Origin: Thermoplasmata archaeon
Lineage (GTDB): Archaea; Thermoplasmatota; Thermoplasmata; Lutacidiplasmatales; UBA184
NCBI GenBank assembly: GCA_030043855.1
Contig: JASHWW010000046.1
Location: forward strand, 1-11,542
DNA: 11,542 nt
Direction: 5' to 3'
Position numbers and translations under genes: made by a program
Part shown: piece after piece, positions 5,905-11,542 of the stretch
Layout of the letters: each line of letters begins with the position of its first letter
Numbering within the stretch: the first letter of the stretch is position 1
The notes under the pieces: generated by a model
Seen by the model: only the letters and a program-made list of their open reading frames with translations
Database searches by the model: none
What the model was told of the DNA's origin: nothing

Positions 5905-6964
5905 GCCGGTTCGCCGGGACCCAGTCGTAGCGCAGCACCGCCGCGATCCGGCCGAGCGCCACGAGGCGCTTCCCCGCGTCCGTCTCGTCGCGGACCACGA
6001 ACAGCTCGACGCGCCCCCGCCGCGAGGCGTCCAGCAGCGACTCGGTCGCCGGGTCGGCGAGGAGGGACTCGGCGACGAGCAGCGTCTCGACCGCGCCGGC
6101 CTCGATCGCCTCCGCAACCTCCCCGGCTCCGACCGCCGCCCGCGTGCCGCCGGCGAGGGAGCGGATCAGGCGCTCCACCTGGGCCGCCTCCTCCGCCGCG
6201 ACGCTCCCCCGCAGCACTTCGGTCGCGCGGCCCGATCGGAGCAGCTCGTCCACCCCGGCGCGGCCCCCCTCGGCGGCCGGGAACGCCGTGGTCTTGGCGG
6301 CGAGCGCGGGGTCCTCCTCCGCCAGGCGGCGCATCACTTCCTCCTTGAGGAAGCCCGGGCCGGCGAGTGCGACTGCCGTCGCGGGCGCGCCCTCCCGACG
6401 GAGGAGCGCGACCAGCTCGGCGACGTACGTCGTCCGGTCCTTGTCGCCCTGACCGCCCTCGAATCGCTTTCCGGCGATCGTGCGGCGCAGGTCGACGATC
6501 GGCTCGATCGCGCGGCCCCGGACCCGGACGAGGGACGAATCGCCCCAGTCGACCGCCGCGATCAGGATCGTCGGCTCCCCCTTCCCCTGCAACCCCTCGT
6601 CGAGGATCGTCCGGTCTCCGGTCGTCACGGTCGGCTTGACGACCGTCACGTCGTCCCCTTCCGCCAGGTCGAGGGTGTGGTGGCGCCCGATATCGAACGG
6701 CCCCTCGACGATCGGTCCCGTGATCCGCACGTGCTTCGAGAATCCGTGAAACTCGACCTGCTCGGCCCGCACGGTGAGGAAGACGCGCCGCCGGGCGCGC
6801 TCCGCCCCGGCGACGTCCGCCGGCGCCTCCGGGTCGCGCCGGGTCGTGGAGGCGCCGACGAGCTCGCCCGGATGGACGAACCGGGCGATCCTCCACAGGT
6901 CGCTCGGCGTCTCGAGGCGCAGTCGCAGCTGGCCGGTCGTGGCGTCGCGATGGAGGAGCCGCAC
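5855..6964 (-). CDS. pelA: Pelota / Dom34 mRNA surveillance protein
   Basis: Archaeal Pelota binds the A site of stalled ribosomes and, with aEF1A and ABCE1, splits them for rescue of mRNAs lacking stop codons. The 369-residue product shows the N-terminal Sm-like domain (1-130, with FHGFSKHVRITGPIVEGPFDIGRHHTL at 72-98). The middle eRF1-like domain has ILIAAVDWGDSSL (133-145) and ALAGPGFLKEEVMRR (199-213). The C-terminal L7Ae-like domain runs to ALGRIAAVLRY (336-346). As expected for Pelota, no GGQ motif is present. The protein normally ends about at the RY; here 23 more residues follow, the last 16 of them antisense to rpo3. The start is GTG, supported by a cttaag TATA-like box 32-37 nt upstream, which implies a leader of only about 10 nt. 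Divergent from the MFS gene. Confidence 0.95.
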   Translation of the reverse strand: MRLLHRDATTGQLRLRLETPSDLWRIARFVHPGELVGASTTRRDPEAPADVAGAERARRRVFLTVRAEQVEFHGFSKHVRITGPIVEGPFDIGRHHTLDLAEGDDVTVVKPTVTTGDRTILDEGLQGKGEPTILIAAVDWGDSSLVRVRGRAIEPIVDLRRTIAGKRFEGGQGDKDRTTYVAELVALLRREGAPATAVALAGPGFLKEEVMRRLAEEDPALAAKTTAFPAAEGGRAGVDELLRSGRATEVLRGSVAAEEAAQVERLIRSLAGGTRAAVGAGEVAEAIEAGAVETLLVAESLLADPATESLLDASRRGRVELFVVRDETDAGKRLVALGRIAAVLRYDWVPANRLTGSPGSTRAGPRTAP

Positions 6965-6995
6965 GGGACGCTCGGCGAACGCAGAGCGGCGCGGG

Positions 6996-7001
6996 CTTAA
7001 G
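6996..7001 (-). promoter_or_regulatory. TATA-like box for pelota
   Basis: The symmetric hexamer cttaag (within gcttaagc, 6995-7002) is the only A/T-rich element just upstream of the pelota GTG. Transcription starting about 26 nt downstream on the minus strand, near 6972, would give a very short leader. Confidence 0.5.
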
Positions 7002-7025
7002 CACCGCCCGAGGACGGGCCGCGTT

Positions 7026-7045
7026 CCGCGATAGGCTTATCGCGG
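7026..7045. repeat. Perfect palindrome overlapping the MFS promoter
   Basis: The 8-bp arms ccgcgata (7026-7033) and tatcgcgg (7038-7045) are exact inverted copies around the 4-base centre ggct. The TATA-like string ggcttatc (7034-7041) lies inside it, about 38-45 nt before the proposed MFS start. The position suits an operator or TFB/TBP-blocking site for the transporter gene, or for both divergent genes. Confidence 0.5.
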
Positions 7046-7064
7046 AGAGGGCGGGTCGGCCCGC

Positions 7065-7070
7065 GGGAGG
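7065..7070 (+). promoter_or_regulatory. Shine-Dalgarno supporting a CTG start for the MFS gene
   Basis: The sequence gggagg lies 8 nt before CTG at 7079. It is the best-spaced ribosome-binding site near the 5' end of this frame, and the reason for preferring CTG over the internal GTG at 7175. Confidence 0.5.
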
Positions 7071-7078
7071 GCGGTCCC

Positions 7079-8410
7079 CTGAGCCGCTACGGACAGCTCC
7101 TCGGTCGTCGTTCGTTCCCCGCGCTGCTCGTCGCCGGGGCGCTGCAGTTCGCCGCGCCCGCGACGATCCTCGTCGTGCTGCTGTTCGACATCACGTTCGC
7201 CTACCCCGCGGCGCACCGGTCGACCTACGGGGCGCTGGCCCTGGCCTTCCTCGGACTTTCGTCGGCGCTGCCGACCCTGGGAACCGCGCTGATCGCCGGC
7301 GCCCTGGCCGACCGCCACGACCGCGGCCGTCTGATGCGGGCGGTGAACCTGCTGGCGATCGTCGCCGTCGTCGGGCTGGTGGCCGACCTGCTGCTCGCTC
7401 CGGCCACCGCCGTCGGCCTCCCGATCCCGAACGGCTTCTACCTGCCGGTGTGGGTCCTGCTCCTGTTCCCGCTCTGGGCGATGGTCACCGTCTCCTCGAC
7501 GCTCTTTCGCCCCGCCTTCAACACGTCCGTGCCGAAGGTCGTACCGCCGGCCGAGCTCGGCCGGGGGAACGGCCTGATCTACGCCCTCGCCGCGATCGCC
7601 GCGGCGATCGGGACCGTCGTGGTCGGGGCGATCCTCACCCTCGCTCCGTCGGTCGACGCGCTCGTCGTGCCGCTGGCGCTGTTGGTCGCGACCCAGGTCG
7701 CGCTGCTCCGCGTCGACGTCGACCTCTCCGTCGTGCGGCGAGCTTCGCCCCGGTCGGTCTGGGCGGAGGCCCGGGCCGGCTTCGCCTACCTCGTCCGACG
7801 GGTCGAGCTGCTCGAGATGACGGTCGCGGCGCTGCTCGTCAACTTCCTCTCGGCGGTCGCCCTGGTCGAGCTCGCCCTCTATGTCGCCACCTGGCTGGGG
7901 CTGTCGCAGGGGATCTGGTACGGCGCCGTCATCGCCATCGCCACCGTCGGGGGTGCCACCGGCTTCCTCGTGGTGGGCCGGGTCCGCTTCGAACCGCACG
8001 CGGGCCGGATCATGATCCTCCTGACGCTCGGCATGGGCCTGTCGCTCCTCGCCCTCGGGATGGTCCGGACGGTCTGGCTCGCCCTGCCGATCGTCTTCGT
8101 CTACGGGATGATGCCCGGGATGATCACGACCGTCTTCCTCTCGACCGTCCAGGCGACGGTCCCCGACGAGATGATGGGCCGCGTCTTCTCCGCGGACGAG
8201 GTCGGGAGCTATTCGCTCGTGCCGGCGGGACAGTACGCGGGAGGGTTGCTGACGCTCGCGGTCGGCGTCCAGGGGACGTACCTCCTCGCCGGGGCCGCGA
8301 TCGCGGTCCTCGGGGTCGGGATGCTGCTGGGGTTCGGCGCGCTCCGCCGCCTCGGCTACGCGCCCGAGGGGGTCGGCGAGGACCTGATCCCCGCCGGCGC
8401 CAAGGCGTAA
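7079..8410 (+). CDS. Major facilitator superfamily transporter (MFS_3-like efflux type)
   Basis: A predicted 12-helix inner-membrane secondary transporter of 443 residues. Features: the loop 2-3 motif-A sequence GALADRHDRGRLM (about 74-86), many hydrophobic helices, and the RVFSADEVGSYSLVPAGQYAGG segment typical of macrolide-efflux-like MFS proteins; substrate unknown. The start is a problem. The first conventional start, GTG 7175, would remove most of helix 1, yet the frame upstream encodes SRYGQLLGRRSFPALLVAGALQ, the expected basic N-terminus plus start of helix 1. No ATG, GTG or TTG exists between the TAA at 6998 and 7175. CTG 7079 with gggagg 8 nt upstream is therefore the best start. Promoter: TATA-like ggcttatc inside a palindrome. 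The last 55 nt overlap the convergent GNAT gene. Neighbours do not reveal a substrate. Confidence 0.88.
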   Translation: MSRYGQLLGRRSFPALLVAGALQFAAPATILVVLLFDITFAYPAAHRSTYGALALAFLGLSSALPTLGTALIAGALADRHDRGRLMRAVNLLAIVAVVGLVADLLLAPATAVGLPIPNGFYLPVWVLLLFPLWAMVTVSSTLFRPAFNTSVPKVVPPAELGRGNGLIYALAAIAAAIGTVVVGAILTLAPSVDALVVPLALLVATQVALLRVDVDLSVVRRASPRSVWAEARAGFAYLVRRVELLEMTVAALLVNFLSAVALVELALYVATWLGLSQGIWYGAVIAIATVGGATGFLVVGRVRFEPHAGRIMILLTLGMGLSLLALGMVRTVWLALPIVFVYGMMPGMITTVFLSTVQATVPDEMMGRVFSADEVGSYSLVPAGQYAGGLLTLAVGVQGTYLLAGAAIAVLGVGMLLGFGALRRLGYAPEGVGEDLIPAGAKA

Positions 8411-9351
8411 CCGTCGCCCGGTGCGATCGGAACGATCGCCGTGTTGTACCACTCCGAGCTCGGCCCGAGGGACCGGCGGAACCCGACGGATTCGTAGAGG
8501 CGGACCGCGGGCGTGTTCCCCAGGGTCACGTTCAGAACCGGGTCGCGGACCCCATGGTCCCGGATCGCCCGCAGCGCACCGACCAGAACCGCGCGGCCGA
8601 TCCCGTGCCCCTGGTACTTCGGGTCGACCATGACGTCGGCGATCAGGCGGTTGGTCGGCCGCTGAACCGTGAGGCAGGCACCGATCGCGACGCCGTCGAC
8701 CTCGACGAGCGTCGAATCGTCCGGCAGGAACGGGCCATACGTCCCTCCGAGGATGTCGCGCATCTGCAACACGGCGTCCCGGTCGGGCTCGGGATCGCAG
8801 AGAAACAAGAACCGGTCGAACTGGGAGCCGTAGGCGACCCCGTGCAGTCGGGCGAGCGCCGGCTCGTCCTCCGGTCGGGCCGACCGGAGACCCCCGGTCT
8901 TCGGTGCCACCAGGGCCGGTACCTCCCCATCGGCCGGGAATCGCATCTCCATCCGCCCGAACGGCGCGAATCCGAGTCCGGTCATCAGGCCTGCCTCCTC
9001 GTCGCGCGAGAGTCCGGCAAGCCCCCCGGGCAGGAACACGATCGGGCCGACGCGGTCCCGGATCCCGACGACCATCTCCCGATACTCCGGTACGCTCCGC
9101 CGGCCGGGTTCGAGGTACAGCAGGCCGACGCCCAGCCCGAGCGTCCCGGCCGGTTGCCAGACCCCGATGCCGACGGCACGGCCGTCGACGGTCCAGAGCC
9201 GTCCGGGCGGCGGGTCGGAGGCGAGCGCCTCCTCGACGTTCCGCGTCAGTTCTTGCGGATCCTCCGACGGCAGGGCCCGCGCGAGGACCGCGTCGCGAGC
9301 GAGTCGACGGCCGGCGGCGGGATCGTCGGCCAGCGGGGCCAGTGCTCCCAC
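8356..9351 (-). CDS. Tandem GNAT-family N-acetyltransferase
   Basis: GNAT enzymes transfer an acetyl group from acetyl-CoA to an amine; the acceptor here is unknown. The 331-residue product looks like two GNAT folds. The C-terminal one (about 153-315) is canonical, with the VDPKYQGHGIGRAVLVGAL acetyl-CoA loop (motif A, 242-260) and the terminal NVTLGNTPAVRLYESVGFRRS (274-294). The N-terminal half (about 10-140) ends in GLGFAPFGRMEMRF (125-138), the typical last strands of a GNAT, but has no clear Q/RxxGxG/A loop and is probably degenerate. The GTG start at 9351 is chosen because a TATA-like ccaaatac is centred about 26 nt upstream, so the mRNA would be leaderless. The frame is open further upstream, but that region is antisense to fhs. 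The 3' end overlaps the MFS gene by 55 nt. Confidence 0.85.
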   Translation of the reverse strand: MGALAPLADDPAAGRRLARDAVLARALPSEDPQELTRNVEEALASDPPPGRLWTVDGRAVGIGVWQPAGTLGLGVGLLYLEPGRRSVPEYREMVVGIRDRVGPIVFLPGGLAGLSRDEEAGLMTGLGFAPFGRMEMRFPADGEVPALVAPKTGGLRSARPEDEPALARLHGVAYGSQFDRFLFLCDPEPDRDAVLQMRDILGGTYGPFLPDDSTLVEVDGVAIGACLTVQRPTNRLIADVMVDPKYQGHGIGRAVLVGALRAIRDHGVRDPVLNVTLGNTPAVRLYESVGFRRSLGPSSEWYNTAIVPIAPGDGYALAPAGIRSSPTPSGA

Positions 9352-9373
9352 GCCATCGTCAGCCGACTCGGGA

Positions 9374-9381
9374 GTATTTGG
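9374..9381. promoter_or_regulatory. Shared A/T-rich promoter element between GNAT and fhs
   Basis: The string gtatttgg (ccaaatac on the minus strand) is the only A/T-rich patch in the 64-bp divergent region. On the minus strand it predicts initiation at about 9351, exactly the GNAT GTG. On the plus strand it predicts initiation near 9403, giving fhs a leader of about 13 nt with ggag at 9404-9407. It is flanked by direct repeats gactcg at 9365-9370 and 9381-9386. Confidence 0.45.
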
Positions 9382-9415
9382 ACTCGCCGTCGCCGGCCGA
9401 CGCGGAGCCAGCTTG

Positions 9416-11080
9416 ATGTCCGCACCCGACCTCGTCGTCGGGCCGATGCGGACGGTGGCGGACCTGGGAGCGGCGCTGGGCCTCTCGGCCGACGAGATCC
9501 GGCCCGCGGGCGCCGGCGCGGGGAAGGTCTCCGTCGCGGCCGTTCGGTCGCGCGCCGATCGCGCGCGCCCCGGGAAGCTCGTCCTCGTGACCGGCATGAC
9601 GCCCACGCGCCACGGCGAGGGGAAGACCGTCACCGTGATCGGGCTCGCGGACGGCTTCGCCCGCCTGGGCCGACGGCCGGTCGCCTGCGTCCGCCAACCG
9701 TCCCTCGGACCGACCTTCGGGGTCAAGGGCGGCGCGACCGGCGGGGGCCGGTCCACCATCGAACCGGTCGCCGAGATCAACCTGGGCTTCACCGGCGACA
9801 TCCACGCCGTCGCGGCCGCGCACAACCTGCTCGCCGCGATGGTCGACAACCACGTCTTCCATGGCAACCCGCTCGGGATCGATCCGCAGCGGATCCACTG
9901 GCCCCGGACGGTGGACATCGAGGACCGGGCCCTCCGCCACGTGACGGTGGGTCGGGCCGCGGACCCCCGGTCGGCGGTCCACGACGGGACGTTCGTGATC
10001 ACCGCCGCCTCCGAGGTCATGGCGATCCTGGCGCTCGCCCGCGACTACGTCGACCTGAAGGAGCGGCTCGGTCGCATCCTCGTCGGGTTCGGTTCCGACG
10101 GCCACCCCGTGCGGGCGTCCGACCTGCACGCGGCCGGGGCGATGGCGGCGGTCCTGCGCGATGCGCTCGAGCCGAACGTCGTGCAAACCGCCGAGGGGGT
10201 GCCGGCGCTCGTCCACGGCGGGCCGTTCGGCAACCTCGCGCACGGGACGTCGAGCCGGCTCTCGATCGAGCTCGGGCTCGCGACCTCGGACGTCTGCGTC
10301 GTCGAGGCGGGGTTCGCGACCGAGCTGGGTGCCGAGAAGTTCGTCGACATCGTCACTCCGACGCTCGACCGCGACGTCGACGCGGCCGTCCTCGTAGCGA
10401 CGCTGCGCAGCCTCCGCTACCAAGGGGGAGCGACGGACGAGGCGGCGACATCCGCCGACCTCGCGGCCGTCGAGCGGGGGCTGGAGAACCTCGACCAGCA
10501 CCTGGCGAACCTGGCGGCGCTCGGACCGCCGGCCGTGGTGGCGCTGAATCGGTTCCCCGGGGATACCCCCGAGGAGACCGAACGGGTGCGATCGTTCTGC
10601 CAGAGCCGCGGCGTGGAGCTGGTCGAATCCCGGGCGTTCGAACAGGGAGGGGACGGCTGCGTGGACCTGGCCCGGTCCGTCGAACGGCTGCTCGCTCTCG
10701 GACGGAGAAGTCGACCGCTCTCCCCCCCGGGCACCCCACCCCTCGAGCAGCTGCGGACGATCGCGACTCGGCTGTACGGGGCGGACGGCGTGCGGGTCCT
10801 GGACGAAGCGACCCGCGACCTCGAGCAGCTCGCGGCGATCCGGGAGCTCGACGGCCCGATCTGCGTCGCGAAGACCCCCTCGTCGCTCTCGGACGACCCG
10901 CATCGCCGGAATCGCCCGCGGGGGTTCTCGGTGACCCTCGACCGGTGGACGAGGTCGGCCGGCGCGGGGTTCACGGTCGGATACCTCGGACCGATCGAGA
11001 CGATGCCGGGGCTCCCGACGAATCCGGCCGCCGAAACGATCGACGTGGACCCGGACGGCCGGGTCGTCGGGGTCCGCTGA
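9416..11080 (+). CDS. fhs: Formate-tetrahydrofolate ligase (formyltetrahydrofolate synthetase), divergent
   Basis: Fhs makes 10-formyltetrahydrofolate from formate, ATP and tetrahydrofolate via formyl phosphate, feeding purine and one-carbon metabolism. The 554-residue length is standard. Visible: P-loop TPTRHGEGKT (62-71); RQPSLGPTFG (93-102); GVKGGATGGG (102-111); INLGFTGDIHA (121-131); the NLLAAMVDNH block (137-146); AGFATELGAEKFVDI (298-312); NRFPGDT (378-384); and KTPSSLSDDP plus SAGAGF and TMPGLP near the end. Several usually invariant positions differ: REP is RQP (Gln94), GGGY is GGGR (Arg112), the folate-stacking Trp region aligns to Phe408, and both PROSITE-type signatures deviate. 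The ATG at 9416 has ggag 8 nt upstream. Divergent from GNAT and 6 nt tail to tail from the next gene. A true Fhs is most likely; a paralogue with altered function is possible. Confidence 0.93.
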   Translation: MSAPDLVVGPMRTVADLGAALGLSADEIRPAGAGAGKVSVAAVRSRADRARPGKLVLVTGMTPTRHGEGKTVTVIGLADGFARLGRRPVACVRQPSLGPTFGVKGGATGGGRSTIEPVAEINLGFTGDIHAVAAAHNLLAAMVDNHVFHGNPLGIDPQRIHWPRTVDIEDRALRHVTVGRAADPRSAVHDGTFVITAASEVMAILALARDYVDLKERLGRILVGFGSDGHPVRASDLHAAGAMAAVLRDALEPNVVQTAEGVPALVHGGPFGNLAHGTSSRLSIELGLATSDVCVVEAGFATELGAEKFVDIVTPTLDRDVDAAVLVATLRSLRYQGGATDEAATSADLAAVERGLENLDQHLANLAALGPPAVVALNRFPGDTPEETERVRSFCQSRGVELVESRAFEQGGDGCVDLARSVERLLALGRRSRPLSPPGTPPLEQLRTIATRLYGADGVRVLDEATRDLEQLAAIRELDGPICVAKTPSSLSDDPHRRNRPRGFSVTLDRWTRSAGAGFTVGYLGPIETMPGLPTNPAAETIDVDPDGRVVGVR

Positions 11081-11086
11081 CGCTCG

Positions 11087-11542
11087 TCAGGGGGATCCGG
11101 TCGGCGGGACGTCGCGGCCCCACAGGATGCGGGTCTCGGTCCGGACGAACCCGAGCCGTTGGTTGATGCCCCACATCCGGGCGTTCCGGGAGTCGTTGCT
11201 GGTCTGCAGTCGAGGGTACCCCTCCTTTCGAACGACCTCGATGAGCGCCAGCTTGAGCGCGGTCGCCACGCCGAGGCCGCGCGCGGCGCGTCGCACCCCG
11301 GTAAACGCCTGCTGGAACACCCCCGGCTCGCCCTGGAGCGGACGGCCGTACGACAGGCCGACGTACTCCCCCGCTCGCCGGGCGATCTGGAAGTCCGCCG
11401 TGGTCTGGCCCGGCAGACGGACGTTGTACTGCTCCCAGACCGCCTGGGTCAGGGGGGTCATCGGGTCGGACCGCGGTTCGTCGTACGTGATCTCGGTGTC
11501 GAGCTCGTAGAGCCGCCGGAGGACGTCCGGGTCCTCGGCCCC
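11087..11542 (-). CDS. GNAT-family acetyltransferase, 5' part outside window
   Basis: A C-terminal GNAT domain of which 151 residues are visible; the frame stays open through the right edge. An internal ATG at 11461 is unlikely to be the start, because the upstream codons (LRRLYELDTEITYDEP) fit the first helix of a GNAT fold. The acetyl-CoA-binding segment reads FTGVRRAARGLGVATALKLALIE, where RAARGLGVA matches the R/QxxGxG/A loop, followed by SNDSRNARMWGINQRLGFVR, a characteristic end of the fold. The first half could be another GNAT domain, as in tandem enzymes. The acceptor is unknown. The TGA lies 6 nt from the convergent fhs stop. Confidence 0.85.
   Translation of the reverse strand, partial: GAEDPDVLRRLYELDTEITYDEPRSDPMTPLTQAVWEQYNVRLPGQTTADFQIARRAGEYVGLSYGRPLQGEPGVFQQAFTGVRRAARGLGVATALKLALIEVVRKEGYPRLQTSNDSRNARMWGINQRLGFVRTETRILWGRDVPPTGSP

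Noticed and set aside
5906..6964. Frameshift or pseudogene status of pelota because of its non-standard C-terminus
   Set aside because: All three domains are continuous and intact to the usual final RY; only a short extra tail follows.
7037..8452. A long minus-strand open frame opposite the MFS gene
   Set aside because: The product is almost all Asp, Arg, Glu, Gly and Gln, the mirror of a hydrophobic high-GC protein. The plus strand encodes a clear MFS transporter.
9354..9356. ATG as the start of the GNAT gene
   Set aside because: It is in a different reading frame from the GNAT coding sequence; the in-frame GTG at 9351 also fits the promoter spacing.
9359..10903. A long minus-strand open frame opposite fhs
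   Set aside because: The composition is Arg/Asp/Glu/Val-rich with no family signature; the plus strand is an unmistakable Fhs.
7450..11166. A 1,238-codon open frame on the plus strand crossing four genes
   Set aside because: Its translation is Arg/Gly/Pro/Asp-rich with no domain, and it runs through the MFS gene, GNAT, fhs and the last gene in the wrong frame. It is a by-product of very high GC, where stop codons are rare.
1..11542. Transposons, attachment sites, CRISPR arrays, rho-independent terminators
   Set aside because: No transposase, regularly spaced repeat array or convincing stem followed by a T-run was seen. All intergenic gaps are short.

Overview
The window is from a GC-rich (roughly 70% by eye) archaeal chromosome. 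The evidence is the gene order uS13-uS4-uS11-Rpo3, an Rpo3 with a cysteine-rich ferredoxin-like domain, a Pelota/Dom34 gene, an MJ0882-type methyltransferase, and A/T-rich TATA-like boxes (cttaaa, cttaag, taaata) about 26-40 bases upstream of several starts. A tetrahydrofolate-linked Fhs together with a complete DnaJ would suit a high-GC Thermoplasmatota-like euryarchaeon, but that placement is an inference. I see no tRNA, rRNA, CRISPR array, insertion sequence or phage gene.

Layout. (1) 1-1329, plus strand: the tail of a small Lrp/AsnC ligand-binding (RAM) protein, a 110-residue three-helix membrane protein of unknown function, and a DUF62 S-adenosylmethionine hydrolase-type enzyme, closely spaced and probably one operon. 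(2) 1330-3215, plus: a TATA-like box and a small inverted repeat, then type I DnaJ followed 2 nt later by an RsmC/MJ0882-like methyltransferase. (3) 3211-5904, plus: a TATA box overlapping the methyltransferase stop, a leader of about 75 nt with a hairpin, then the translation/transcription operon rps13-rps4-rps11-rpo3 with gaps of 2-7 nt. (4) 5855-6964, minus: Pelota, overlapping the 3' end of rpo3 tail to tail by 50 nt. (5) 7079-8410, plus: an MFS transporter divergent from pelota, apparently starting at CTG. (6) 8356-9351, minus: a tandem-GNAT acetyltransferase overlapping the 3' end of the MFS gene by 55 nt. (7) 9416-11080, plus: formate-tetrahydrofolate ligase, divergent from the GNAT gene across a 64-bp promoter region. 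(8) 11087-11542, minus: a second GNAT protein cut by the window edge.

No gene-free stretch exceeds about 115 bases. The gaps are 1330-1386, 3216-3315, 6965-7078 and 9352-9415, and each carries promoter-like or inverted-repeat signals described below.

Functionally this is mostly housekeeping: ribosome assembly, RNA polymerase assembly, ribosome rescue, rRNA methylation and protein folding, with one-carbon and SAM metabolism on both sides. No obvious new multi-gene system appears. The points most worth a second look are a DUF62 protein whose triad histidine is replaced by aspartate, an Fhs with several active-site replacements, a probable CTG start on the MFS gene, large charged and alanine-rich extensions on uS13, and small palindromes in the promoter regions.
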